64,000 nucleotides of DNA from Streptomyces actinomycinicus. GTDB taxonomy: Bacteria > Actinomycetota > Actinomycetes > Streptomycetales > Streptomycetaceae. The stretch covers positions 62,001-126,000 of the forward strand of contig NZ_JAERRK010000024.1 of NCBI RefSeq assembly GCF_016741775.1, written 5' to 3'. This document shows positions 36,044 to 47,128 of the stretch, piece after piece. The notes beneath the pieces are model-generated. The model was not told the origin of the DNA, did not search any database, and was given only the letters and a program-made list of their open reading frames with translations. The stretch's first letter is position 1; each line of letters begins with the position of its first letter. Position numbers and translations under genes: made by a program.

Positions 36044-36601
36044 ATGCTGCATGGCATCGACGTAAGCGCCTACCAGTCCTCGTCCTATGCCACGAACGGC
36101 CTCTCCTTCGTCTTCGTCAAGGCGACGGAGGGCCGTTCGTACGTCAATCCCCGGCTGGCCGCGCAGACGAAGAGGGGCCGCGACGCCGGACTGGTCGTCG
36201 GCTTCTACCACTTCCTGTGGCCCGGGAACCTCACCGCCCAGGCCGAGTACTTCGTCCAGCACGCCCCGGAACGCCGCGGCGACATCCTCGCCGTCGACTG
36301 GGAGACCACCGGCGACGGCACCCGCGCGAGCAACGCCGAGAAGGACCGTTTCATCCGGAAGGTGAAGGAGTTACGCCCGCACAACCGGGTGGTCCTCTAC
36401 ACGAACCGTGACTTCTGGCTGACGGTCGACACGACCTCCTACGCCGGCGACGCCCTGTGGATAGCCGACTACGTGTCCGCCGGCAAGCCCCGCATCAAGG
36501 CCAAGTGGCTGTTCCACCAGTACACCAGCGACCCCCACGACAAGGACGTGGCGAACTTCGCGACCGCGGCCGCACTCAGGGAGTGGGCCGGCGGCGCGTG
36601 A
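36044..36601 (+). CDS. GH25 family lysozyme
   Basis: This 185-aa protein is a compact glycoside hydrolase family 25 (Chalaropsis-type) muramidase. It begins directly with the catalytic-barrel motif GIDVSAYQ (Asp6) and has VKATEG, VGFYHF and the DILAVDWET motif with catalytic acidic residues. No signal peptide is visible, so export, if any, is non-classical, or the true start is elsewhere. It is 36 bp downstream of the PI-PLC gene and likely co-transcribed. Confidence 0.92.
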   Translation: MLHGIDVSAYQSSSYATNGLSFVFVKATEGRSYVNPRLAAQTKRGRDAGLVVGFYHFLWPGNLTAQAEYFVQHAPERRGDILAVDWETTGDGTRASNAEKDRFIRKVKELRPHNRVVLYTNRDFWLTVDTTSYAGDALWIADYVSAGKPRIKAKWLFHQYTSDPHDKDVANFATAAALREWAGGA

Positions 36602-36615
36602 GGGCACCGGCCAGG

Positions 36616-37278
36616 TCAGCCCCTGAAGTCCGCCGGGCGTTCCGGTGACGCCTCGGCGAGGGCCTTGCGCACCGCGTCCACGCCTGCGCGCAGACCGTAG
36701 ACGGGGGTGCCGGGCTGCTGGCGCCAGGAGTCGGCGACGGTGCCCGCGTCGACCGTGTCGAAGCCGAGTTCGTCGATCAGGTCGCGGACGGTCTTCTTGG
36801 CCGTCTCGTCGTCGCCGGCGACCGGGAGGGCCATGCGTTCGGGGTCGCCCGCGGGGCGGGGGCGGTCCAGGATGTCCTGGGCGTAGGTGCCGTTGAAGGC
36901 CTTGATCACCGGGTGGCCGAGGTGCTGCTCGGTCCAGCGGCTCTCGGTGAGGCCCTCGTCCTCGATGGCGGCGATCCGGCCGTCCCGCTGCTGCGGGTAG
37001 TAGTTGCCGGTGTCGATCACCGCGACCGGGTCGGCGGCGCCGTCCAGCAGCCCGGCGGGCAGGCCCGGGACCGCCTTCAGCGGGACGGTGACGACCACCA
37101 CCTGGGCGCCCTTGGCCGCGTCCACAGCCCGGACCGCCGTGGCGCCGGTCTCCTCGGCCAGTTCCCGGAGCGTCTCCGGGCCGCGGGAGTTGGCCACGGA
37201 GACGTCGTGTCCGAGGGCGGTGAGCCGCCGGGTGAGGTTGCCGCCGATGTTTCCCGCACCGATGATGCCGATCTTCAT
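36616..37278 (-). CDS. NADPH-dependent F420 reductase-like NAD(P)-binding protein
   Basis: This 220-aa Rossmann protein of the F420-dependent NADP reductase (NpdG/FNO-like) superfamily carries GIIGAGNIGGNLTRRL at the N-terminus, a VANSRGPETL segment for the NADP phosphate, VVVVTVPLKAV and VIKAFNGTYAQ. The true hydride partner (F420, NADP or other) is unknown. ATG 37278 is the family-typical start. A 14-bp palindrome lies 21 bp upstream. It is convergent with the lysozyme (14-bp gap). Confidence 0.88.
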   Translation of the reverse strand: MKIGIIGAGNIGGNLTRRLTALGHDVSVANSRGPETLRELAEETGATAVRAVDAAKGAQVVVVTVPLKAVPGLPAGLLDGAADPVAVIDTGNYYPQQRDGRIAAIEDEGLTESRWTEQHLGHPVIKAFNGTYAQDILDRPRPAGDPERMALPVAGDDETAKKTVRDLIDELGFDTVDAGTVADSWRQQPGTPVYGLRAGVDAVRKALAEASPERPADFRG

Positions 37279-37298
37279 GGCTGACCTTCCGGATGATT

Positions 37299-37312
37299 CA
37301 TGCACGTGCATG
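37299..37312. promoter_or_regulatory. CATGCACGTGCATG palindrome
   Basis: A perfect 14-bp palindrome lies 21 bp upstream of the ATG of the F420-reductase-like gene, in the position of a repressor site. The binding protein is unknown. Confidence 0.45.
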
Positions 37313-37423
37313 CCTCTGTCACGGGGGTCAACCACACCGGCCGCCGGCCTGTTCCCGCGCTCCGCCGACCGGTTCGCGCGCAGCGCCGCCGCGGGGCGGC
37401 CCACACCTCGGAGCAGGCGCGCA

Positions 37424-37456
37424 GGGGTGCCCCTCCCCGTGCGGGACGGGCACCCC
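37424..37456 (-). terminator. Hairpin terminator after the EF-hand gene
   Basis: GGGGTGCCC (37424-37432) and GGGCACCCC (37448-37456) form a perfect 9-bp stem with a 15-nt loop, 14 bp past the stop of the EF-hand gene on the minus strand. Confidence 0.6.
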
Positions 37457-37470
37457 CTGCCGTCATCGGG

Positions 37471-37683
37471 TCACTTGCTCAGGTAGGCCCAGAACTCGTC
37501 GAACGACAGCACCTTGTCGCCGTTGAGGTCGCGGGTCCTGATGATGGCCTCCGCGACCGTCTCGGTGACGTTCCAGTCACCTTCCTGGGCCAGGGCGGAC
37601 TTGAACTCCGCTGCGGTGATGAAACCGTCACCGTCCGCGTCGATCCGCTGGAACTGCTTGCGTGCTTCCTCGATGTCCGCCAC
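37471..37683 (-). CDS. cabD: Two-EF-hand calcium-binding protein (CabD-like)
   Basis: This 70-aa protein consists of two canonical EF-hands: DADGDGFITAAEF and DLNGDKVLSFDEF, each with the Dx(D/N)xDGx(I/L)xxxE loop. It should bind two Ca2+ ions. Size and arrangement match S. coelicolor CabD (from memory, a 70-aa EF-hand protein in a similar genomic position). GTG 37683 (VADIEEAR) has AAAGGGG just upstream; an ATG ten codons earlier is less likely. Targets are unknown. Confidence 0.85.
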   Translation of the reverse strand: MADIEEARKQFQRIDADGDGFITAAEFKSALAQEGDWNVTETVAEAIIRTRDLNGDKVLSFDEFWAYLSK

Positions 37684-37886
37684 CGATCCGCCCCTTTTGT
37701 TCGTGTTTCTCATGCCGTGCTGGCGTACTGACGCTGGTCAGATTAACGGCCCCCGGAGATGCGGGGTGCGGCGACCACCCGGGGGGCTCCCCGGCGCGCG
37801 GGGGCGGGGCCGCCGGCCGGCCGACGGCGGAAAGTCCGGTGCCGTCGCCGGTCCACGGCCGTGACGGCGCGTCCGGCCGGTCCGGC

Positions 37887-39074
37887 TCAGCGGAAGATGC
37901 CGGTGTGCCCCAGTGAGTAGCGGCCGGGCTGGGGGTAGACGGCGAGGCCGTGGGGGCCGCTGCCGACCTTGATCCGGGCCAGTTCGGTGCCGGTGCGGGT
38001 GTCGATGGCGTACACCTCGGCGTTGTAGCGGCCGGAGAGCCACAGCACCTTGCCGTCGGCCGAGACCCCGCCCATGTCGGGGCTGCCGCCACCGGGCAGG
38101 CGCCACTTCCCGGTGAGCCGCTTGCGGGTGAAGTCGAAGAGGGAGATGGTGCCCTCGCCCCGGTTGGAGATGTACATCACGCGCGAGTCCCGGCTGACGT
38201 AGAGGCCGTGGGCGCCCTTGCCGGTGGCGAGGAACGTGGGCCGGGTGAACTTGTCGCCGTCGAGGATCCACACGCCGTCGGCGACCATGTCGGCGATGTA
38301 GAACAGCTTGCCGTCCGGGGAGATCTTGACGTCCTGCGGCATGGCGCCCTTCAGCGGCAGCCTCTCCTGGGCGACGACCTTCATGGCGGCCGTGTCGACC
38401 TTGAGGACCTCGCCGCTGAACTCGCAGGAGACGATGAAGTAGCGGCCGTCGGCGGAGAAGTCGGCGTGGTTGACGCCGTAGCAGCTGACCGGGACGGCCT
38501 TGACGACCTTCATGGTGTGCGCGTCCCGGAAGACGAGCTGACGGTCCATGGAGGCCATGACGACGGCGTACTTGCCGTCGGGCGTGAAGTACAGGTTGTA
38601 CGGGTCGTGCACGTCGACCGGCTTGCCGGCCTTGCCGGTGCGCGGGTCGATGGGGGTGAGGCTGTTACCGAGGTCGTTGTTGACCCAGAGGGTCTTCAGG
38701 TCCCAGGACGGTACGACGTGCTGGGGCTGGCGGCCGACCGGGATGGTCTCGACGACCCGGTAGGTCGCGGGGTCGATGACGGTGACCGTGTCGGAGTTGG
38801 TGTTGGGGACGTAGACCCGCGCGGGGAAGTCCTTGACCACGGGCGAGAGCCGGCCTGGCCGGTCGGCGGCGTAGAGGTCGGCCGGGTCCTCCACCGGCGG
38901 CATCCCGGGCAGCACGTTCACCTGCGGCTGCTTGCGCACCTCCGGCTGGACCGGCGCCTTGCTGGCGACGGCCTCGTTCTCGTGCCGGGCGCCGCCGCCG
39001 CACGCGGACAGCAGGGTCAGGGCGGTGACGGCGGCACCGGCGGCCAGCAGGCGGGCGGCTTTCGTGGTTCGCAT
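37887..39074 (-). CDS. YncE-type beta-propeller lipoprotein
   Basis: This 395-aa lipoprotein has a signal peptide ending LTLLSAC (lipobox) and a seven-blade-type propeller of about 40-aa repeats (VYVPNTNSDTVTVIDPATYR, LWVNNDLGNSLTPID, MYISNRGEGTISLFD, LWLSGRYNAEVYAID). Such YVTN-family propellers are extracellular scaffolds of unknown ligand. Its ATG overlaps the stop of the upstream deacetylase by one base (TGATG), so the two are translationally coupled and probably act together. Confidence 0.88.
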   Translation of the reverse strand: MRTTKAARLLAAGAAVTALTLLSACGGGARHENEAVASKAPVQPEVRKQPQVNVLPGMPPVEDPADLYAADRPGRLSPVVKDFPARVYVPNTNSDTVTVIDPATYRVVETIPVGRQPQHVVPSWDLKTLWVNNDLGNSLTPIDPRTGKAGKPVDVHDPYNLYFTPDGKYAVVMASMDRQLVFRDAHTMKVVKAVPVSCYGVNHADFSADGRYFIVSCEFSGEVLKVDTAAMKVVAQERLPLKGAMPQDVKISPDGKLFYIADMVADGVWILDGDKFTRPTFLATGKGAHGLYVSRDSRVMYISNRGEGTISLFDFTRKRLTGKWRLPGGGSPDMGGVSADGKVLWLSGRYNAEVYAIDTRTGTELARIKVGSGPHGLAVYPQPGRYSLGHTGIFR

Positions 39075-39880
39075 CAGCTCAGCAGCTCCGTGGTGGTGAC
39101 CGCGCGCATTCCGCGGCGGCCGAGTTCGTTCAGGACGTCGGGGAGGGCGGTGACGGTGTCCGCATAGCCGAAGTGCAGGCTCACCACGGATCCGTTCCGC
39201 ACGTCGGCGAGCACCTTGCGGGTGACGGCTGCGGCGCCGGGGCGGGTGTAGTCGAGCGAGTCGACCTCGTACGACAGCACGTGCGGGTAGCCGGCGGTGC
39301 GGGCCAGCCGGGCGACGAGCGGAGTGGCGGTCGCGGTGCGGGAGGGGCGGAACCAGGTGCCGATGGACCCGGTCAGCCGCTGGAGCCGCTCGGCGCAGTC
39401 GGTGATCTCCCGGCGCGCGTCGGCCTCGGACATGGCGTTGACGGAGACGTGCCGCTGGGTGTGGTTGCCGAGGTCGTGGCCGCCGTCGAGGATGCGGCGG
39501 GCGAGGTCCGGGTGCGTGTCCAGCCAGCTGCCGACGGCGAGCACGGTCAGCCGGGCGCCGTGCCGCTCGGCCGTGGTGAGCAGGGTGCGGGCGAGTGCGG
39601 GATCGCCCTGGCCGTGGAAGGTGAGGGCCACCTGGGCGCGGGTGCGCGGGCCGTGCGTGATGTGGACGGGCAGACCGGGGTAGGCGCGCGGAACGGGGGC
39701 CGACGAGGGGCGCGCGGAGGGGGAGGCGGGGACCGGGGCGGGGGTCGTCGTGGGGGTGGGGGTGGCACGGGGCGCGGCGGCCTGGCCGGTGCCGCAACCG
39801 GCGGTGAGCGCACCCCCGGCGACGACACCGGCGCCCGCGCGCAGCACCCCGCGTCGGTTGGTGGTGGTCACTCGCACCAT
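39074..39880 (-). CDS. Polysaccharide-deacetylase-fold lipoprotein with altered active site
   Basis: This 268-aa protein has an N-terminal export signal with a lipobox (ALTAGC), a Pro/Thr/Ser-rich linker (~33-65), and a NodB-homology domain. The zinc histidines are kept (H140 and H144 in GNHTQRH; H236 in SLHFG), and D209 is present. Motif 1, TFDDG in active enzymes, is TFHGQGD (87-93), so the base and metal Asp residues are missing. It may be a binding protein or use other residues. It overlaps the beta-propeller gene by one base. Confidence 0.82.
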   Translation of the reverse strand: MVRVTTTNRRGVLRAGAGVVAGGALTAGCGTGQAAAPRATPTPTTTPAPVPASPSARPSSAPVPRAYPGLPVHITHGPRTRAQVALTFHGQGDPALARTLLTTAERHGARLTVLAVGSWLDTHPDLARRILDGGHDLGNHTQRHVSVNAMSEADARREITDCAERLQRLTGSIGTWFRPSRTATATPLVARLARTAGYPHVLSYEVDSLDYTRPGAAAVTRKVLADVRNGSVVSLHFGYADTVTALPDVLNELGRRGMRAVTTTELLS

Positions 39881-39956
39881 TTAAGGGGTGGTTGGTACGA
39901 AAACCGCCGATTAGCCCGATGGTGGGGCCCTTTCGGGTCGCGGCGCCCGGAGTCCG

Positions 39957-40460
39957 CTAGCGGTCGGCGACCCGCATCTCGAACCAGGTCGTCTTGCCCC
40001 GCGGCAGCAGGTCGACGCCCCAGCGGTCGGAGAGCTTGTCCACCAGGAACAGGCCGCGTCCGCTGACGTCCAGTTCCTGGACCGGCATCAGACAGGGCAG
40101 GCCGCGCGAGGGGTCACGGACCTCCACCCGGATCCAGCCGGTGCGGCGGCGCATGCGGAGGCCGAAGACGCGGGCGCCGGTGTGCCGTACGGCGTTGCCG
40201 ACGAGTTCCGACACGAGCAGGACGGCGTCCTCGGCGAGCTTGGGGGTGAGCCGCCAGGTGCGCAGGACGACGACCTGGGCGAGGCGGCGCGCGGTGGCCG
40301 CGGACTCCGGGCGGGACGGCAGCGGGACCTCTGCCTCCGTCGGGTTTCCGAACAGTTCGAGCGCCTTCAGCGCCTGTTCGTCCTCGACCGCGGGAGACCA
40401 GCGTGCCGCGGCAGTACGGCCGTGTCCCCGTGGCTGTTCGATGCCCTCCAGCCCCGCCAT
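39957..40460 (-). CDS. ATP-binding anti-sigma/regulatory kinase-like protein (HATPase_c_2)
   Basis: This 167-aa protein has the Streptomyces RsbW/SpoIIAB-like ATPase domain: LLVSELVGNAVRHTG (N box with Asn), VRDPSRGLP (G1-like) and DVSGRGLFLVDKLSDRWG (G2 box). Such proteins act as anti-sigma factors or PP2C/serine-kinase partners. An N-terminal ~50-residue segment contains SPAVEDEQALKALELFGNP. ATG 40460 (MAGLEGIEQP) is preferred; the frame is open further upstream. No sigma factor is adjacent. Confidence 0.83.
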   Translation of the reverse strand: MAGLEGIEQPRGHGRTAAARWSPAVEDEQALKALELFGNPTEAEVPLPSRPESAATARRLAQVVVLRTWRLTPKLAEDAVLLVSELVGNAVRHTGARVFGLRMRRRTGWIRVEVRDPSRGLPCLMPVQELDVSGRGLFLVDKLSDRWGVDLLPRGKTTWFEMRVADR

Positions 40461-40645
40461 GCCCCCATGATGGCCGCCCGCGGCCGACTTGGGGGCCGTT
40501 CCGCAGGAATACGCCCCCCGTACGCCCCCGCTCCACTCCAGGCGACCGTCATATGCCGTAGGCATGGCACCGTCCGGTGCGGCCCGACTGACCTGCGACG
40601 ACGGATCGCTCCCGGGCAATCGCCGATCTCCCTCGATACGGCAGA

Positions 40646-40662
40646 CTTAAGGTTGCCTTAAG
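40646..40662. promoter_or_regulatory. CTTAAGG-TTG-CCTTAAG palindrome
   Basis: A perfect 7-bp-arm palindrome in the 299-bp gap between the echA-like stop and the start of the ATPase gene, 186 bp upstream of that start. It is AT-rich for this genome and partly resembles DtxR/IdeR-type boxes, but does not fit the consensus well. The remainder of the gap holds no gene I can support. Confidence 0.4.
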
Positions 40663-40759
40663 GCTTCCATAAACCGCCCCATCGAGGGACCCGGATGAGA
40701 CGACGCGTCGACGGCAGGGCCACCCGCGCGAGTCAGCGCGAAGTCCGCACGGCTGACGC

Positions 40760-41527
<768 letters not shown>

Positions 41528-41540
41528 GAAGGCAGGTTAA

Positions 41541-41833
41541 CGGGGACTAACGGCTGCCGGGCCGGTGCGGTCGGTCACATTCGGCCGGGGGTCCGGGGGT
41601 TGCCCCCGGACAGGCACAGCACGGGGACTAACGGCTGCCGGGCCGGTGCGGTCGGTCACATTCGGCCGGGGGTCCGGGGGTTGCCCCCGGACAGGCACAG
41701 CACGGGGACTAACGGCTGCCGGGCCGGTGCGGTCGGTCACATCCGGCCGGGGGTCCGGGGGTTGCCCCCGGACAGGCACAGCACGGGGACCAACGGCTGC
41801 CGGGCCGGTGCGGTCGGTCACATTCGGCCGGGG
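41541..41833. repeat. 81-bp tandem repeat with internal hairpin, about 3.6 copies
   Basis: Units starting CGGGGACTAACGGCTGCCGG begin at 41541, 41622, 41703 and 41784 (the last partial), separated by exactly 81 bp and nearly identical. Each full unit contains GTCCGGGGG-TTG-CCCCCGGAC, a 9-bp perfect stem. As 81 is divisible by 3, long false ORFs run through it. It lies between the L,D-transpeptidase 3' end and the echA-like start; this 366-bp gap holds nothing else except the terminator. Confidence 0.95.
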
Positions 41834-41842
41834 AGAACGGCA

Positions 41843-41879
41843 ACGGGCCCGGTGCCGTGGGTTCCGGCACCGGGCCCGT
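41843..41879 (-). terminator. Strong hairpin terminator after L,D-transpeptidase 1
   Basis: ACGGGCCCGGTGCCG (41843-41857) and its exact complement CGGCACCGGGCCCGT (41865-41879) form a 15-bp stem with a 7-nt loop, 14 bp past the stop of the minus-strand transpeptidase gene. Confidence 0.8.
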
Positions 41880-41893
41880 ACGTCGGCCGGGGC

Positions 41894-43117
41894 TCACTTC
41901 TTCCAGTCGGCCCAGGACATGTTCCAGCCGTTGAGGCCGTTGGCCGGGTCCACCGTGCGGTCGTCGGAGTTCTTCACGACCACGACGTCCCCGATCATCG
42001 AGTGGTTGAAGAACCAGGCCGCCGGGACGGAGCTGTCGTAGCCGCCGCGCACGTCCCGCAGGCCGACGCAGCCGTGGCTGGCGTTGAAGTTCCCGAAGGC
42101 GCCGCCGCCCCAGTAGTTGCCGTGGATGAAGGTGCCGGAGGTGGTGAGGCGGATGGCGTGCGGGACGTCCTTGATGTCGTACTCGCCGCCGTAGCCGACC
42201 GTCTCGCCGTTCATCCGGGTCACCGTGAGCTTCTCGCTCATGACCATCTGCCCGTTCCACGTGTCGTAGCCGGGCTTGCCGGTGGTGACCGGGATGGTTT
42301 TGACGGTCTTGCCGTCCTGGGTGACCTTCATCGTGTGCTTCTTGGCGTCCACGACGGAGACCTGGTTGCGGCCGATGGTGAACTTCACGGTCTTGTGCTG
42401 CTCGCCGTAGACGCCGTCGCGGCCCTCGACGCCGTCCAGGTCGAGGTCGACGGTGACCTTCGTGCCTTCCTTCCAGTACTGCTCGGGACGGAAGTCCAGG
42501 CGGTCGTTGCCGAACCAATGGCCCTCGACGTCGACGGCAGGCTCGGTCCTGATGCGGATGGCCTTCTCGACGTCGTCCGGGTTGGTGATGCCCCGCGTGA
42601 AGTGGACGGAGAACGGCATGCCGACGCCGACCGTGGAGCCGTCCTCGGGCGTGAAGGTGCCGGCGAAGGTGTTCTGCGGGGTGAGCGTCGTGAAGCTGGC
42701 GTCCTCGGCGGACTCGCGCCCCTCGGAGTCCTTCGCGACCGCGTGCACGGTGTACTTGGTGGCCGCGGCCAGGTGACGCGACGGCGTCCAGGAGGCGCCG
42801 CCCCCGGTGATCGCCCCGGCGACCTTCGCGCCCTTCTCGTCCTTGACCGTGACCTCGGTCAGCTTGCCCTTGGCGACGCTGACCTTGAGCGCCCCGCTGG
42901 TGTCGACGCCGGTGGCGCCGGACTTGGGCGCGATGGTGACGGCGGCCGCGGACTGTCCGCCCTTGACGGCGTCCTTGCCCTTGCCGTTCCCGGAGCCGGC
43001 CCCGGAGTCCTCGCCCCCGCCGCACGCGGCGAGCGACAGCACCAGGGCGCCGGCTATCGCTGCCAGTCCCCTACGGCCTCGCCGTCCCCTCGCCGACGCC
43101 CCCGTTACAGGCCGCAT
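41894..43117 (-). CDS. Lipoprotein L,D-transpeptidase (Ig-like plus YkuD), copy 1
   Basis: This 407-aa lipoprotein (lipobox LSLAAC) has two Ig-like domains (~55-250) and a C-terminal YkuD catalytic domain. The active-site motif is SHGCVGLRD, preceded by GTFIHGNYW. L,D-transpeptidases form 3-3 crosslinks in peptidoglycan at Dap residues outside the membrane. ATG 43117 is the better start; an ATG at 43204 lacks a signal just after it. The next gene upstream is a paralogue of identical length (407 aa), implying tandem duplication. Confidence 0.93.
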   Translation of the reverse strand: MRPVTGASARGRRGRRGLAAIAGALVLSLAACGGGEDSGAGSGNGKGKDAVKGGQSAAAVTIAPKSGATGVDTSGALKVSVAKGKLTEVTVKDEKGAKVAGAITGGGASWTPSRHLAAATKYTVHAVAKDSEGRESAEDASFTTLTPQNTFAGTFTPEDGSTVGVGMPFSVHFTRGITNPDDVEKAIRIRTEPAVDVEGHWFGNDRLDFRPEQYWKEGTKVTVDLDLDGVEGRDGVYGEQHKTVKFTIGRNQVSVVDAKKHTMKVTQDGKTVKTIPVTTGKPGYDTWNGQMVMSEKLTVTRMNGETVGYGGEYDIKDVPHAIRLTTSGTFIHGNYWGGGAFGNFNASHGCVGLRDVRGGYDSSVPAAWFFNHSMIGDVVVVKNSDDRTVDPANGLNGWNMSWADWKK

Positions 43118-43206
43118 GTTCAATTTGTTCTCCCCTCGCCGGGCCTCCCCGGCCCGCTCCCCACCACACTGCTGCGCGCATATTAACTGCCAGGTTTTGA
43201 GCAAGG

Positions 43207-43249
43207 CGTCAGGGGAAGGTCACCGTTCTGTCGCAACTTCCGCCTGACG
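43207..43249 (-). terminator. Hairpin between tandem L,D-transpeptidase genes
   Basis: CGTCAGGGGAAG (43207-43218) pairs with CTTCCGCCTGACG (43237-43249) with a single bulged base. It lies 31 bp past the stop of copy 2 and upstream of copy 1, so it may end copy 2 transcripts. Confidence 0.5.
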
Positions 43250-43280
43250 TCCTCACCGCGCACCGCACCCCCCCACCTGG

Positions 43281-44504
43281 TTATTTCACCGCGCTGCCGG
43301 CCTTCCACTCCTTCCAGGCCATGTTCCATCCGCCGAGGCCGTTGTCGGGGGCGACGGTCTTGTCCTTGCTGTTGACCACCTCGATGACGTCACCGACGAG
43401 GCTGCGGTCGAAGAACCAGCCCGCCGGGGTGTCCGAGCTGCCGCCCTTCACGTCCATCAGACCCACGCAGCCGTGGCTGACGTTGGTCTGGCCGGGAGCG
43501 TCCGGGGCCCAGTAGTTGCCGTGCAGGAAGGTGCCGGAGTCGGTGAGCTTCATGGCGTGCGGGACGTCGGGGATGTCGTACTCGCCGCCGAATCCGACCG
43601 TCCGGCTGTTCATGCGGGTGACCTCCAGCATGTCCATCACCACCATCTTCCCGTTGTACGTCGGGTGCTTGGGGGCACCCGCGGTGATCGGGACGGTGGT
43701 CAGGAGCTGCCCGTCGCGCCGTACGGCCATGGTGTGCCTGGCCGCGTCGACCAGCGAGACCTGGCTGCGGCCGACGGTGAAGGTGAACGTCTTGTCCTGG
43801 AGCCCGTAGACGCCACGGGCGCCCTCGACGTCCCGCAGGTCCAGGTCGACGGTGACCTCGGTGCCGGGCTTCCAGTACTGCTCGGGGCGGAAGTCCAGGC
43901 GGCCCTTGCCGAACCAGTGCGGGCGGATCTCGACGGGGGGCCGGGCGGTGACGTGGACCGCGCTTTCGACGGCGGCGCGGTTCTCGATCTCCCGGCTGAA
44001 GGAGAGCGAGACGATCATCCCGGTGCCGACGGTGGCGCGGTTCTCCGGGGTGACGTAGCCGATGAACCGCTCGTCGGGGACGTAGGTGGTGAACGTGGTG
44101 TGCCGGGCCGAACGGCGGCCGTGCGCGTCCAGCGCCACCACGTCGACGGTGTAGCGGGCGGCCAGCGCCAGCCCGTTCCCGTCCGGCCGCCAGGACAGGC
44201 CGTCCTCGCTGATCCGCCCCGGGACCGGGGTCTCCTGTGCGTCCTGCGACCGCACGACCGTCACCTTCTCCAGGCGCCCGCCGGGCACCCGGACCTGGAA
44301 CCGTTCGCCGGGGCGTACGCCCTTGCTGCCGTCGTCGGGTGTCACCCGGATGACGTCCTCGGGGGCCGGGGGCTTGACCAGCGCCCCGCCCATGCCCAGC
44401 GGCCCCGAGCCGTCCGAGGAGCAGCCCGCCAGCAGCCCCGCCCATGTCAGTACCGCGGCCAACGCGGCCCCCGCGCGCCGTGCGCGTCCTTGTACGTGCC
44501 TCAC
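43281..44504 (-). CDS. Lipoprotein L,D-transpeptidase (Ig-like plus YkuD), copy 2
   Basis: This 407-aa paralogue of the next gene has a lipobox (GLLAGCSS), two Ig-like domains and a YkuD domain with GTFLHGNYW and VSHGCVGLMD. It also shares LDFRPEQYWKPGTEVTVDLD with copy 1. It should make 3-3 peptidoglycan crosslinks. The GTG at 44504 (VRHVQGRARR) fits the signal peptide; a longer frame reaching 44879 runs under the divergent glgX region and is not needed. It is divergent from glgX. Confidence 0.92.
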   Translation of the reverse strand: MRHVQGRARRAGAALAAVLTWAGLLAGCSSDGSGPLGMGGALVKPPAPEDVIRVTPDDGSKGVRPGERFQVRVPGGRLEKVTVVRSQDAQETPVPGRISEDGLSWRPDGNGLALAARYTVDVVALDAHGRRSARHTTFTTYVPDERFIGYVTPENRATVGTGMIVSLSFSREIENRAAVESAVHVTARPPVEIRPHWFGKGRLDFRPEQYWKPGTEVTVDLDLRDVEGARGVYGLQDKTFTFTVGRSQVSLVDAARHTMAVRRDGQLLTTVPITAGAPKHPTYNGKMVVMDMLEVTRMNSRTVGFGGEYDIPDVPHAMKLTDSGTFLHGNYWAPDAPGQTNVSHGCVGLMDVKGGSSDTPAGWFFDRSLVGDVIEVVNSKDKTVAPDNGLGGWNMAWKEWKAGSAVK

Positions 44505-44737
44505 ACCGGGCTCAACGACCGTGCCCGCTCCGGGGAAACGTGAGTGCGAGCCACGCGCTGGGCAGAACAGAGGGAAGGACGACACGGGGAGCCTCCCCAG
44601 AAGGGGTGTCCCCAGCCCGGCCGGAGCCGTCGGGGCGCGGTCGTGCCGTGGAACCGGGGGTTGCCGAAACGCTCCCCCGGCTGCTCGGCACGGCCGACCG
44701 CGCCCCTCGGGCGAGCCACTGAGAAGAGGGGCCGACA

Positions 44738-46981
<2,244 letters not shown>

Positions 46982-46985
46982 TCCC

Positions 46986-47018
46986 GCCCGGGAGGCGGTG
47001 CGAGAGACTCTCCCGGGC
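46986..47018 (+). terminator. Hairpin terminator after glgX
   Basis: GCCCGGGAG (46986-46994) and CTCCCGGGC (47010-47018) form a perfect 9-bp stem with a 15-nt loop starting 5 bp after the glgX stop. Confidence 0.65.
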
Positions 47019-47128
47019 CTGTGCGCCGCCTGTGCGTGACGCGGATCACGTTCGCCTGGTGCAGCGCGGGCGGGGGTCCAGGGCCTTTCCCCTGGTGTAG
47101 ACAGCCGGCGAGGACGGGGACCGTGGGG

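Noticed and set aside
36044..36601. Prophage endolysin context for the GH25 lysozyme
   Set aside because: No holin, integrase or other phage genes nearby; it follows a secreted PI-PLC gene by 36 bp.
40646..40662. DtxR/DmdR1 iron box
   Set aside because: The dyad does not fit the 19-bp TTAGGTTAGGCTAACCTAA pattern well, and no iron-uptake gene is adjacent. It is kept only as an unassigned palindrome.
41541..41833. CRISPR array
   Set aside because: The 81-bp units are contiguous with no unique spacers, and no cas genes are present.
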